A stretch of DNA of 64,000 bases from Rhynchospora pubera (taxonomy: Eukaryota > Streptophyta > Magnoliopsida > Poales > Cyperaceae). The notes under the pieces are model-generated. The model ran no database searches, was not told the DNA's origin, and saw nothing but the letters and a program-made list of their open reading frames with translations. Made by a program: the position numbers and the translations under genes. Shown piece after piece: positions 23,296 through 35,174 of the stretch (positions within the stretch are counted from its first letter, which is position 1; each line of letters begins with the position of its first letter). The stretch covers positions 316,264,513 to 316,328,512 of the forward strand of contig CM051459.1 of the NCBI GenBank assembly GCA_028095005.1, read 5' to 3'.

Positions 23296-24370
23296 GTTAA
23301 TATAAAGACTGTTTTCTTTGAATTCATTAGTCAAGGGTGATGCATGTCCATGCTAACCAAGCAGTTCTATTTAGATACTCAGAGGAGTCCTTGGTCCCAT
23401 TTGACTCATAACAAACATTTAATGCAGGAAACCACAACCACAATATTTTTATATTTAAACTAAATTTTAACTGAACTCCACTTGTTAAGCAACAATAGCA
23501 CTTATTTTTTATACAATTATACCCCTAACCTTCTATAATATCATCAAACAATAACATCTAAGAGAGACAGTGAACTTGTATGAATTTGTATAATTTCCTT
23601 TGAAGTTCCAACTTCCAACTGCCACTTAATTTTGGCAATGTCCTATGACACTGTTCTGACCTTAGAGGTACAATGCAATGTATTAAAATGGCAGTTCAAA
23701 GACAGATCAGATTACAAGCACTAAACTAAACTATACCAATGATGCACTGTTTGCAAGATACATGGAGCATACTCTATGTCGCAATGTCAGGTTTGCCATT
23801 TTCAAATTGAATACAAATGCATGAGCTTAGGAGTCAAATAATTCATTACCTCGTTCTGTTTTTTTATTTTTCTTTTGATTATTGTAATTTGTAAGCTATA
23901 ATTTGGAGGTTCAAGAAGTTGGATTTGGTAGTAGTTTGTATTTGCTATGGATATTTGGTATTGATTTAGTTCTGTATTTGCTATGGATATTTGGAGGTTC
24001 ATAGTTGCTTTCATGTTACAATAATTTTAATTTCAAGTGATAGATCAAGTACATTTTGTTCAATTTTAATTTCAAGTGATTTTGTATGTACCATGTTAAA
24101 GTGCATATCCTGATACTTGGTACCAGATTTGATATATCCTGATGTTAATTTCAAGTGCATATCTTGTATATACTTGGTAGCAGACATGGAAAACCAAAAC
24201 TTGCAATCAAGTCACTGCAGTATCAGATTTATGAACACTTCGGCTGGATATAATATGGTACTGATGGGCAGCCTACAGAAGCTGACACCATTTATATTTT
24301 TACCAACTAGGAATTCATTTTTACTACAAGAACATTAGCTAAGATAGAACAAGCATTTACAGTAAAAACA
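23296..24370. other. AT-rich intergenic region, no supported gene
   Basis: Contains short direct repeats (for example GTATTTGCTATGGATATTTGG twice near 23938-23997, and AATTTTAATTTCAAGTGAT twice near 24023-24080). I see no gene. Confidence 0.4.
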
Positions 24371-24533
24371 TCAAAAATCAAAGATACTAGCACCCAGAAA
24401 GTAACAATGTTCAATTTTAATGAACTTGCGGCATAAATCTCTATTACGACGAGCCATGTCTAATCTTGTATCTTCAATCACCGGCCTGTCATTTTGGTCC
24501 TCAATAAATTTTAATGTCCATTGCATCAAGTAC
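24371..24533 (-). CDS. Unidentified terminal exon (candidate)
   Basis: On the minus strand an acceptor-like TTGAAG precedes 53 codons open to TGA at 24371-24373. The peptide starts YLMQWTLKFIEDQNDR and includes DTRLDMARRNRDLCRKFIK. Composition and codon texture look coding, but I do not recognise the family and found no convincing upstream exon. Upstream (24650-24740) a phrase containing CAAGGCTTAATT and GACCAACGCCTCTGAC is duplicated. Confidence 0.35.
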
Positions 24534-25144
24534 CTTCAATTTAAATACTGAATGTATTAGTGAAGTAACCAAGTATGAAGGTACAATATATAATTTTAAT
24601 GTGTGGCAGAAAGAAATTAAACTTTAAGACAGTTGCATAGTGAGAAAGTTATCAAGGCTTAATTGGTATTGAAGCTGCCTCTGACCAACGCCTCTGACTA
24701 TGTCAAGGCTTAATTTTTTTTTTTGACCAACGCCTCTGACCAAAGCAGAGTTGCAATTCGAAGGGAAAAAAGTAAAAAATTTTACATGCTCGTGGGCATT
24801 CAAGTATGAAGGTACAGTAAAGTGCAAATTCAGAGGGAAAAATGACCAACCAGTCTATTTTACCAGTAAAGTGCAAATTGTACCAGTCAAGTGCTATTTT
24901 AATTGCATAGTACAGTATGTTATTAAATAACCAACCAGTCTTTTTTTAGTTTCGCATCTAACCTTCATTTGAGCATACGAACACCATCAAAGTATCTGAT
25001 TGCAATTTGAAAAATTACATGGTGAACGGCTGATAGACAACAAGTCTGGAACTTACAAATTGCTTTTATTTAATAAGTCTAGAATCTATTTCCCTTCTTA
25101 ACTAAAACTCAAAATAGAAGAAATTCAGATAGTGACCGAATTAC

Positions 25145-25340
25145 CTTCCTCGTGCTTCTATAAATTCCCTGGAGACGTTTGCAATCTACGCTTCCACAGT
25201 AAGGTTTTCTGGAAGGAAATCGCAGCAAATGGCTGGAGACGTGGCCCTCTCGCGAATTCTCCTGGCTCTCTCCAATTTTCCCACCAATTTCATCAACTCC
25301 GATTTTTTTCTTTTATGATTTTGATGGATTTTGGATCCAA
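25145..25340 (-). other. Putative first exon of a minus-strand transcript
   Basis: On the minus strand a GC-richer block has an ATG at 25293-25291 opening 35 codons (MKLVGKLERARRIRERATS...), followed by a stop. The block ends at a good donor (GAGGAAG then GTAATT at 25144). The small open frame and splice signal suggest a leader exon of a non-coding or decayed gene. No homology is recognised. Confidence 0.25.
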
Positions 25341-25586
25341 GGTTCCAAGCACGCAAAGAAACGGAGCCTAATGAAAATCCGATAAGGCGGGTATTGAGTG
25401 GGAGCGGACAGGAAAAGATTTAGGACCGTTAGATTTTACGAAGGGCCAGATTCTGTGTGCTACAAAGGGTGCCGCGCGATACAGGATCCAGATCCCCCTC
25501 ATCTCTCAATCCTGATCCCGCTCTTGTCCCTGGTAGAGGTGTTGCGGTTTTTCGTTAGAATCCCAATGCAGCTATTGCACTTGTGG

Positions 25587-25942
25587 TTAGGGATGTCAAT
25601 TTGGTACCGTTTCGAACATTTTCGTTAATGTTTTTGTCAATTTGGTACCGTTTTGAACGTTTTCGAACCTATTGCACGGAAGGAAAATTGGTTACGTTTT
25701 CAGAGACGGAACGGAAACAGAACAGGTGGTACTGCACGTTAATGTTCCGTTTTATCGAAAAATGACTGAAATCAATGGAAAATAGATTGAAATCAGTGAA
25801 AAATGAGAAACAGAACGGCTAAAAGGAACAGTTTCTGTTCCGTTTTACGAAACGAAACGGAAACGAAATGAATTTCATTTCCGTGTGCTGGAACGAAACG
25901 GAACACCCTGTTCCGCTTCCGTCTTTAACGTTTGACACCCAT
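25587..25942. mobile_element. Non-autonomous hAT element with 8-bp target duplication
   Basis: The ends TTAGGGATGTCAA and TTTGACACCCAT are inverse. The target duplication ACTTGTGG is perfect (25579-25586 and 25943-25950). The interior is packed with GTTCCGTTTCCG-type words in both orientations, the same texture as the insert in the NLR gene at 28389-28635. Confidence 0.85.
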
Positions 25943-26429
25943 ACTTGTGGCAATATTTTATGGTCAAACACTACAGAAAGGGAAATGGCTAGTATTATTC
26001 TTTCGATGCCCAATATTACAAATCTATTTGTTAAAATTATAATTCTTTTAGGAATATTTTCGAAATATAATAATAATTAATATTATTTTTTTTTTCCGTA
26101 TAATTCAGGAGTGTTATAATGTTCAGAATGAAGATGTATACCTAGTTCTAATGTTGCTTCTTGGAGTCATTACAATCATGATAAGCAGCAGAATTATATA
26201 TAAATAATAGTATTTTTTATGTTGAAGTGATCATTTTACTGTTTTATCTTTTTTTTTAAAGAAAAAGTATGTTTTTACCATCTATTTTTTAAAATTAAAT
26301 TAAAGTGCATGCGGAGTTTGAACTCTTAAAAATACTTATAACAAGTGGTTAATTAAGTTTTATCATTGATAAAAGAAAAGGAAAAAAATAAAAAAAAAAC
26401 TTGTAAAAAGAAAGAACAGTCTAAAGCGT

Positions 26430-26620
26430 AAAACAAAACTTTTAGAAGAAAGGAAGAAGGAAGAAGAGAAGAAATTTATTGGGAAGGGGTAAATTTATTG
26501 GGAAGTGTGTAACTTTTGTGAAGAGTTTGGATGGTTAGAAATAAATTTATTGAAAAAAATTTCTTATTCCTTATTCCTTCTTTCCACTTCCCACCATCCA
26601 AACACAGCCAAGGTGTATAA
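26430..26620. mobile_element. Purine-rich MITE, family M-a, copy 1
   Basis: GAAGGAAGAAG..., TTTATTGGGAAGTGTGTAAC, GAAGAGTTTGGATGGTTAG and a right end CCATCCAAACACAGCC match, inversely, the element at 30302-30490; they match directly the insert at 39366-39520. The left inverted end is not clear in this copy. Confidence 0.6.
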
Positions 26621-27247
26621 GTGTCAACAACCAATATGAATCGATGTATTATTTATCAGTTCCAATAACTTGAAACCTATGGAAAAGTTGTCTTCCAGCT
26701 AAGAAACTTGAGAGTAATTCCAGGATTAATTCGTTCTTCATTTTGAAAATTATGTAAACTGATGTCAACCTTTATTAAAATAAAATAATAAATTATTAAT
26801 AATAAAAACTTATCATAATATATAATACATTTTTTATTTTAATAAACAAATAGATTAACTGAATTAAATACTAAATATTTATAATTCACCCCTTCCTTTT
26901 TTCTATTTCCTTTTTAGATATTTAATAAAGAGAAAAGAGTTCATTAATACAAACCAGAGGGGCCTTAATAACTAATTAAACATTCCACTACAGAAATAAT
27001 TGCTGTCAACGGTCAACCACCCTGGAATTTGATACCCATTATTCCATTAATACCCACTATGGAACTTTGGGGTGTATAAAAAATTAAAAAGCAACTAGAG
27101 AATCAAATTCTTCTTTTCTGTCAAAGATATCCTCAAACTTTATTCTCTAACATAGGACCCACAAAAATTAATCGCTCTCCAAATTAAATAAGAGAGATAA
27201 TATTCTGCTTTCGTGAACTAAAAAGAAGGATAATTACCAACTTTAAC

Positions 27248-28054
27248 TTAGGGTTGTCAATAATATCCTTTTAACCGTTTACTCTACCCGTATCGTATTC
27301 GATAAGATGGATATAGGTAAGGTTTTATTTTCGTTAAGTTATCGGGTATGGATATGGATAAAAAAAAATTTCGTTAATTTATTGAATAAGGATATAGGTA
27401 AGACTATTTCGTATTCGTTAATTACCCGTACCGTTAATCTTTATCATAACCAAAAAATATCATTGTAAGATTCAATTAACAAACTAAAATTCGAAAGATA
27501 TATTTGTAAAATTCAATTGATATGTTAATAATTAAACTAAGCAATTAAATTATAAGATTTGATTGAAATAATACTATGTTAAATTGGAAAGATATAATGA
27601 TAACTTCATTGATATGTTAATTATATTTTTTTCATTCACGGGCTACATTAAAAAAATAATAAACTTTTTCAAAAGATCATTTCTTCTCAGTTGTCATTTG
27701 AGAAAATATTGTATAATTAGAAATTAGTTATGTAATTTTTTGTGACAATTGACACAAGAAGATATAGTTGATTTTATTATATTTAAAGTATTATTCAATG
27801 TTTCACTTTATTAATATATTTATCTGATAATATTTATTTATCTCTATTCTATAATATTTTTTCATTGAGTTATTAATATTATTATCTATTTTCTACCGTT
27901 ATCCTACCCTTACCGTTAATTCTTAACGGGTAAGGATAAGATACGGATAAAGTCAAATTTTAACGGATAAAAGTAAGATATGGATAAAAAAATTTAATAG
28001 ATACGGATATGAAAAATGTATGTTAAGTTTGTAACATATTCATTGACAGCCCTA
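27248..28054. mobile_element. Non-autonomous hAT element, 807 bp
   Basis: The ends TTAGGGTTGTCAA and TTGACAGCCCTA are inverse, and the 8-bp duplication ACTTTAAC flanks both sides (27240-27247, 28055-28062). Subterminal sequence is built of TACGGATA/TATCCGTA-like words on both arms. No transposase coding is seen. The ends are close to those of the hAT at 25587. Confidence 0.85.
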
Positions 28055-28308
28055 ACTTTAACTTTATGCTTGCTTTTTGAATTATGGAGCACGTAATATT
28101 CGTTTCCATATATTTCGTGCACCGTCCTTTCTTTTCCATGCTTTTCCTTACCATGCTTTTCTTTACCATTCTTTTCCTATATCTCCTCCGGTCCTCCCTC
28201 GGCCCCTCCCTGGCTTCTCTCCCAAAATCAAAATAAAAATAAAAAAACAAAATAAAGTGTTAGCTGGTGCATATTTACAAATTTACAGTTGGTAGAGAGG
28301 AGAGCAAA

Positions 28309-29192
28309 ATGACCGAGTCAGTTGTGAAGTTTGTAGTGGAAAAGGTTGGGAATTTTATTATGAATGAGGTACAGCTCTTGGGTGGTGTTATGCTTGTCGA
28401 CGGTATGCCGTTTATCGTGTACCGTGCACGTTTCGTTTGGACGGAACGAGTGACGAATCATTTTTCATGATACGTTTGTATGAAATACAGTGTAAAATGA
28501 GTCGTTCCGCTACGTTCCGTCCATTCCGTTACAAACGGAACGAATAACGAATCGTTTAAGTGCATACCGTTGTTGAAACGGAACGGCAAACGGAACAGCC
28601 CATTCCGTTGCCGTTTGCAACGTTAAACAGGTCTAGGTGGTGTTGGAGATCAAGTGAAATGGGCGCAGGCAGAACTGACGAATATCCAGTGCTACCTGAA
28701 AGATGCACACTCCAAGGGACGCAGAGGAGATGCAGGGGCAAAGAACTGGCTGAATTAGCTCCTCGACGTAGCCCACCGCATTGAGGATGCCATTGACATT
28801 CACTTAATAGAACTTGAAGACAACTACAAGAAAGATTCCAGCGTAAACAAACTAAAAACTCTGGTCCGCAAGCCCTTGAAGGTGCCTGCCCTCCTCAAGC
28901 TTGCAACAGAATTTGATAGCATCACAAGGGACCTTGAGAGGATCTGTAAGAGCAGAATCGACTATGGAATCGAACATCTGCATGACACAGACAGGGGAGA
29001 GGAGGTCATACTGCCTATTCGGAGAACGGCTAACCAAGACGTAGATGAAACTGATGTTGTAGGCCTGGATGCCGACAAAAACAACATTATTGAGCTGATG
29101 CTCAATTCAGAAATACGTAGGCGAGCTGTCATAACAATCGTGGGTACTGGTGGTGTCGGAAAGACTACCCTCGCGCACATGGTGTACAAAAG
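28309..29192 (+). pseudogene. CNL exon 1: Rx-type coiled coil to P-loop, interrupted
   Basis: Starts MTESVVKFVVEKVGNFIMNE at 28309, the usual start of Rx-N coiled-coil domains. The frame is interrupted by a hAT insert (28389-28635). It resumes with GDQVKWAQAELTNIQCYLKD, then NWLN-stop-LLDVAHRIEDAID (TAG at 28756 where related proteins have Glu). It ends with VITIVGTGGVGKTTLAHMVY, which contains the P-loop GxGGxGKTT. The last codon is split AG|G across the GC-AG intron 29193-30541. Confidence 0.85.
28389..28635. mobile_element. hAT-like insertion in the coiled-coil coding region
   Basis: A perfect 8-bp duplication GGTGGTGT (28381-28388 and 28636-28643) brackets 247 bp starting TATGCTTGTCGACGG and ending CGTTAAACAGGTCTA. 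The interior shares the GTTCCGTTNCCG word texture of the hAT at 25587-25942. Taking it out with one target copy rejoins the reading frame at Leu-Gly-Gly-Val, which confirms it as the insert. Confidence 0.85.
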
Positions 29193-29612
29193 GCAAGTGC
29201 ATACTTCTCAACGTTCACTTCTCTTTTTTTCCCAATAAAGCACGAGAACAAAATTGAGTGGTTTGTCTAATTTTGACAATTTTGAATGCATTTAATCATT
29301 AAATCTTCATCATTAATTGCTGCTTCATTATGGCTATTGTTACTAGTGCTATATTATATTATTACCATTATTACTTGATCTACTGTTTCAGGAATTAGAA
29401 ATCGGCTTAGTTTGATCGAGTAAATGTTACCATAACTTTTATTGAGATATCAAAACAAAATTTTCTACTCTTATATAATCCGCTATTACAATGAAAAAAG
29501 GAAAGCATAGTAAAATTATGTATTACATAGAAAAGTACAAGTTAAATATACTTTCAATGGTAAATATAAAGTAGTTTGAAATTTTAAAAAATTGTTAATT
29601 AATCTAACTAAT

Positions 29613-30022
29613 CAAGGTTCCGGTGCCACACTTTTTTGCTGCCACAAATACCACAGTTCACTTTTTTTATTTTAAATTCCAAAATTTAAAATATAATCGT
29701 CCGATCCAAACCGTTGATCTTGTTGCGTTGTCATAAAATTTTATAATTTTTTAAGTTTATTTGATGTTTGATCAAAAGGTCAAAAATAAACGAATCAAAA
29801 TAACTAAAATATATTAATTCTAATATTTTCATTTTCCAACCTCTTGATCAGGTATCAAAAATTTTTTAAAAATTATGATTTTTTATGACAACACATCTGT
29901 CGTTAAAATAAACAATATCAACGATTTAGATCGGGCAATTATATTGAATTTTCTTTAAATTTAAAATAAAAAAGTAAAGTGTGACATTTGTGGCACCAAG
30001 AAAGTGTGGCACCGGAACCTTG
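29613..30022. mobile_element. Fold-back MITE in CNL intron 1
   Basis: Left CAAGGTTCCGGTGCCACAC and right GTGTGGCACCGGAACCTTG are inverse. Further matching arms (TGGTGCCACAAAT-type, ATCCAAACCGTTGAT / ATCAACGATTTAGAT) give a fold-back of about 410 bp. No convincing target duplication was found. Confidence 0.75.
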
Positions 30023-30301
30023 CTCAATCTAATTAGTTATGAACTGTTCAAAAATAATTGTTTTAAAAAATTCAAAAAAATACTTAAAAATTTTAAAAAA
30101 AGTATAATTTGGTCTGCATGAAGATTTCAATAGAGAGATCATATTGGACGGTTTGGATCAGTCATTTTGAACTAGATTTAGGAGTTTTGATTGCAATTCA
30201 CCAACTTTTGATGAGTCACGAGTCACCATAGCAAAACTCTATTATATATATATATAATGGCTAACTTTAAAAGTTGCTAAATGATTGCTTGAAATCTCAA
30301 C

Positions 30302-30490
30302 GGCTCCGTTTGGATGGCTTCTTCCCGGAATAAGGAATAAGGAATAATCATTTTTTACCAATAAATTTATTTCTAACCATCCAAACTCTTCACAAAAGTT
30401 ACACACTTCCCAATAAATTTATCCATTCCCAATAAATTTCTTCCCTTCTTCCTTCTTCCTACCTTATTCTCAACGCATCCAAACGGAGCC
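30302..30490. mobile_element. MITE family M-a, copy 2, in CNL intron 1
   Basis: Inverted ends GGCTCCGTTTGGATG and CATCCAAACGGAGCC are perfect, flanked by AAC on both sides (30299-30301, 30491-30493). The GTTTGG-type terminus is like Tourist/PIF elements, although the AAC duplication is not the usual TAA. It is only about 50 bp upstream of the exon 2 acceptor. Confidence 0.8.
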
Positions 30491-30541
30491 AACAATACTA
30501 ACAGGACTTTTGTTGTGTTTTTTTATCCATTGTATGTCCAG

Positions 30542-31339
30542 GACGAAGGCGCATTTCCACTTTGATATAATGCTTTCAGTCTCTCAACAATTCAGTGTGG
30601 TTGATCTCTTGAGAAGGATGCTAAATAAGATAGGACATTGGCCCAAGGGCTTGGAAATTCAGAAAAAGATCGAACAGTCTCTACCTAGCGACGAAGAAGA
30701 GGTGGACAATTATGTTGGCACGCTCAAAAGGCTATTGAATAGGAAGAGGTATCTAATTATTTTAGATGACGTATGGGGAGTTGATTTGTGGAATCAATCG
30801 AAAGATGCATTACCCGATAATAATAATGGAAGTCGCGTGTTGATGACTAGCAGATCTATTGATGTCGCCAAATTTGCTGACCCAAGAATGGTGCCTTATG
30901 AACTCGGCTTTCTTAATGACAATGATAGTCGAGATCTCCTTCTAAAAAAGGCTCAACCTGATGATGATCAACTTGCTGATCTCGATGATCTACCAGATCC
31001 ACTATCCAAAAGATGTAAGGGTTTACCCTTGGCTTTGATAGTAGTAGGTGGTATTCTTTCAACAAAAAATCAGAGCTATCATGATTGGAAAAGGGTATTA
31101 GATACAATGGATTGGCACGAAGAAGGCATTGACTGTATGAAAGTCCTCGCCATGAGTTACGAAGACATGCCTTATTATCTCAAGCCATGTTTCTTATATC
31201 TTGCTTCTTTTCCTCAAGACTATAAAATCTCTGCCAAGCGTCTAATAAAAATGTGGATCGCAGAGGGCTTTATACCTCAACAAGGGTGGAAAACAATGGA
31301 GGAGACAGCTGAGAATTTTGTGGAGCAACTTTTTCAAAG
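30542..31339 (+). pseudogene. CNL exon 2: NB-ARC core
   Basis: An uninterrupted frame of about 265 codons. In order it shows HFHFDIMLSVSQQF (RNBS-A region), YLIILDDVWGVDLW (kinase-2/Walker B), GSRVLMTSRSIDVA (RNBS-B), CKGLPLALIVVGG (GLPL), and YLKPCFLYLASFPQD (RNBS-D) to FVEQLFQR. Acceptor TGTCCAG at 30541 and donor AG|GTCTTT at 31339 keep phase with exons 1 and 3. No stop or frameshift occurs in this exon. Confidence 0.9.
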
Positions 31340-31390
31340 GTCTTTTCCCCTTCCTTTAATTTTGGTTTGCAATGCGTGTGCGTATATATA

Positions 31391-31595
31391 GAGAAAGTTT
31401 AATATGCACCATACTGCATAGAGATTTCTATGCACCGCGAACTTTTTTAGAGGTATTTTTGTAAATTGACAAATCTAATTTAACCAAGCTAGTCTACATA
31501 TTGATATCATATAAAAATTTGGTTTGCAATATTCCAAAAATTACATGTTTTAAAAAATTCAAAAAAAATAGTAATGAAATATAAAAAATTGATTA
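31391..31595. mobile_element. Half copy of the palindromic MITE of 9416-9829
   Basis: Begins GAGAAAGTTTAATATGCACC and follows one arm of the 9416 element (CGAACTTTTT, GTAAATTGACAAATCTAATT, TAACCAAGCTAG). It then runs into the centre and stops, so the second arm is missing. It lies in CNL intron 2, just upstream of the CACTA element. Confidence 0.75.
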
Positions 31596-33222
31596 TAAGA
31601 AAATTTTAAAACTAAAACCTTTCATTCATATACTTGATTATACTCTCTTAAAATCAGATTTCTTTACTCTTCTAAGTTCTGAGTTCTATGTCACTCTTAT
31701 ACTTTTCTCATCAATGACATAGTCTCCAAAATAATAAAAACATACTATTTCCTATATAATATTTGACTATATTATTTCCATTTGCAAGACAAACTTTAAT
31801 ATCTAACTAATTATTTTTTTTACTAAGTCTTAATTGAGTTTTTTAATTAAACAATAACCTGTAGTTGTTATTTGAACTTAAAGTATATCACTACATCAAA
31901 AAGGTGTTATGGCAAGAGGAAGGTTGCAAGATGTTTTCATCCCCTCGTCAATTATACGCTATCGCAAGACGGTTTGGCAAGATCGATTCCTATGTTGGTT
32001 GAACAAAAATCAGCAATACCAATTCGCAAGACAAAATTAGATTTGACTAGACAAAATTTTAATGTTGATATTTATATTTATTTATTCATAAAAAAATGTA
32101 CGGATTACATGGCGCCAATCATTCGCGCGCTTCCTAAAAATTTACCGCGCAAAATTTGTTCTCTGAAAATTATTCGCTCCATTCAATTGTCCAAAATATA
32201 AGTGAAATATTATAAAATATTAAATATGGGGGAAAATAAAACTATCCTGTAGCTACCCATCATCCCATTTGTGCGTAATCCCCCATCTCATCTCCCACCA
32301 CCATCCTCTTTCCTTATTTTTATCGCCTCCCCAAATTTAATCAATCGGCTCGCCTAGACCTCGCCTCTCAGGAGAAAAAAATCACCTCGCCTCCGAGCTC
32401 CGCTCTCTTTCGCCTTGCCTTCATTTACGGTACTATCACATCCATCCTTCTGCCTTACCTTTATTTTTTATAATATCATGTTCACCTTTTCTCTTTTATT
32501 CCTTTTTATTTTGATTTAAAGAAGGATTCCGTGTTTTTTTTTTCTGTTTAGTGCTTGACTTTGAAAGCTACTTGAGTTATTAATTTCAAATGTTATTTTG
32601 TGACATTTTGTGGATCTAGGTTACGATAATTCTGTGGTAATTAGGTTTAGGTACATCAAGGACTTAATCAAAAAGTTTGAAAGAAAATTACAAGTATATT
32701 CTGTCATATTCCTGTTATATCTTTGAAAAGGAATGGCTGTGGAGGTTGATTAGTTCAATTTTTGTTTTCTCATCCACACCTGAGTCGATATTTGGATTAT
32801 GTCTGCTCTACTATTTTATAGTCTTTTTGAGAGACAGAATAGAAAATTACTTTCTGATTTGCAAATAATGCATTACGGTACATCTATTGTTGGAATATTT
32901 AATACTTTTATTTCTTTCTGATTTTAATTTATAATCGTTTCCTTATTATGGTAACATAGTTGGACTGAGCTACTTTCTCAGGACATATCTCCAAATAAGA
33001 AAATCCAAAAAAAATCCTTTTTTAAATAAAATTGCAAAGTCATATATAGAAGCACGAATCTATAACGTTTAGCTTTTAAATTATTTTAATAGGTTGCAAA
33101 TAAGTCATCTACAGAAGCAAAAATGAACACAAAATGTTAATTGTTGCAATGGTGAACTACAATCTTATCATTGTGTTACAAATTTTTTTTTTCTAATTCA
33201 TTTGTAACAATAATCAGGACCA

Positions 33223-35174
33223 ATGGGTCGGAAGAAAAGAATAAGAATTATATGTAGCGACGAGGATTATCTATCTCAACAAGGAGGGTCTGATTCTCAT
33301 GCTCAAGCAAATGATCCACTGCCTATAGAATCAGAAGAGCCATCTATAGAATTAGAAGAGCCATCTGAAGGTGTTGAGGTTCTTTTTGAAGGTATTTTTT
33401 TTTTAAAATGAGCTCTTAATATTATAGGGCAGTAACTAGTCATCCATTTATTATTTTATATATTGGTGCATTTGATAACATAGTTAAATATATTTTCTTT
33501 CAACATAAAGACAATCAAGGGAATAGAACTCGAGGAAAAACTCTTCTTGCGCATCTTTGGACTCTACCGGCTGGACATAGGGTTGTTGTGGATGCAAATG
33601 ACCTTCATCAACCAATTGGGGCTGAAGCTGGTTTATTAGGTCAATTTCTGGGGACAATATCGAGGAATGGAAGAATTTGTAGCTTAAGTCACAAGAATTG
33701 GTTTTTTCTTATCAAGGTTGCAAAGGAAAATATTTTGCGTGTGGTAAAGGTATTTGTTATTTCTTTCAGCATTTTATAGCAATCATGGTATAGAGAATTT
33801 CTTTACTATTTAATAAACAGTGTATTGTTATTTTGTTTGTCATTAAAAATAAAAAAGTATATTTGTTATTTTGGAGTCTTTTGTAGGCAAAGTTCATTTA
33901 TGACTCTGTATTGGAGAAATGGATTCTTAAATCATTGAACAACAAGTGGTCACAATACAAATCTAATTTGAAGAGCATGTACTTCGATGAGAATACACCT
34001 AGGGAGGAGCTATGCAAAAATGTACCTGAAGGTGTGATTGAAGACCAATGGATCAGTTTAGTTCATTATTGGTATTCTCCAGAAGCAATGGTAAGCCATA
34101 CTATGATTGTCTAGTTAGTCATATTTCTTGCTTTAGGTTTGCAATAATCATAATATGTTCTTTAAAATGCAGGCAGTGAGTGTGAGGAACCGAAAAGCTC
34201 GGGCAATGCAAAAGAACCCTCACACGGCAGGATCAAAAAGTTTCGCACGTTGTGCTTATGAAATGGTAGTCTTTATCTGTTTGCTAGAATCTGTTTAAAT
34301 TTGATTGTATTGCACAACTTAATTTACAATTTGCTTCTCATATATAATATAGAAAATGAATGACCCTAAAAAAAGAGATCCGGGCAGAGCTAATGTCTAT
34401 CTAGAAACCCACAAGAGAAAAGATGGCACTTTTACGAATGAAGAAGTTGCGGTAAGGATATCCAATCCATACAGAAATGTTTATTTTTGTTATTCTACAT
34501 GTGCATGTGATTAATAAAAAAATTGTGATACTTTATTGTTATTCTACACATGTAGCAAGCTATACAAAAGTGTATTGGAGACCAATAAGCAACTAACTCA
34601 GGAGGGAGAAATAGTTTGGAGAGAGATGCATTGTCTCAAGTTTTAGGAAAAGATAAAAATGGACGTCTGCGTGGAGTAGGACTGCTTCCAACATCAAAAA
34701 ATACAGTTGAGTCATCACGCCATTTTCGAGGTATGGAAATAACCACAATGGATGAAAAAACGTCGGTAGTCTTAGTTCGTCAATTACTTGAACAAATAGA
34801 GAAGTTGAATGGTAGGGTGGAGGAGTTGAGCGCTGAGATAAGTCAATTGAAATCAGGTGCTGTTGAGGTACGAATTCAAACTAGATTCTAGTAAGTAGCT
34901 TGGCTTTCTTTAAAACACTTCTTGTAAATTACAGAGCTGAATGCCAAATTTTGTTGCAGACATCAAATGTCTCTCTAAATGAAGGCACGACTGAATCTAC
35001 TACATTAGTTCAGAATTGTCAAGGTTACTCACTGTCTTTATATTTTTCAAAGTAGTGAGACTAGGCAACCTCTATTAATGTACTAACATCTTTACTAATT
35101 TTGTAGGTGGATTTCTTGATTTGTTGAGATCAGATGGTGGTACTGACTGGACTAATATAGTCTTGAAGTTTTAA
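33223..35174 (+). pseudogene. CACTA-encoded Ptta/En/Spm protein (Transposase_24-like)
   Basis: Eight exons in consistent phase: 33223-33391, 33511-33749, 33887-34090, 34173-34265, 34353-34451, 34556-34867, 34960-35023, 35107-35174. The start is ATG in MGRKKRIRI. Recognisable blocks are WSQYKSNLKSMYF, VPEGVIEDQWISLVHYWYSP, SVRNRKARAMQKNPHTAGSK with SFARCAYEM, and a C-terminal coiled coil VRQLLEQIEKLNGRVEEL. These fit the plant Ptta/En/Spm family (PF03004), a DNA-binding accessory protein rather than the catalytic transposase. One in-frame TAA at 34586-34588 in exon 6 breaks it. Otherwise the splice sites are intact. Confidence 0.8.

Noticed and set aside
31872..32201. 109-aa plus-strand frame at the CACTA left end
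   Set aside because: Composed of terminal and subterminal CACTA repeats. No protein family is seen.
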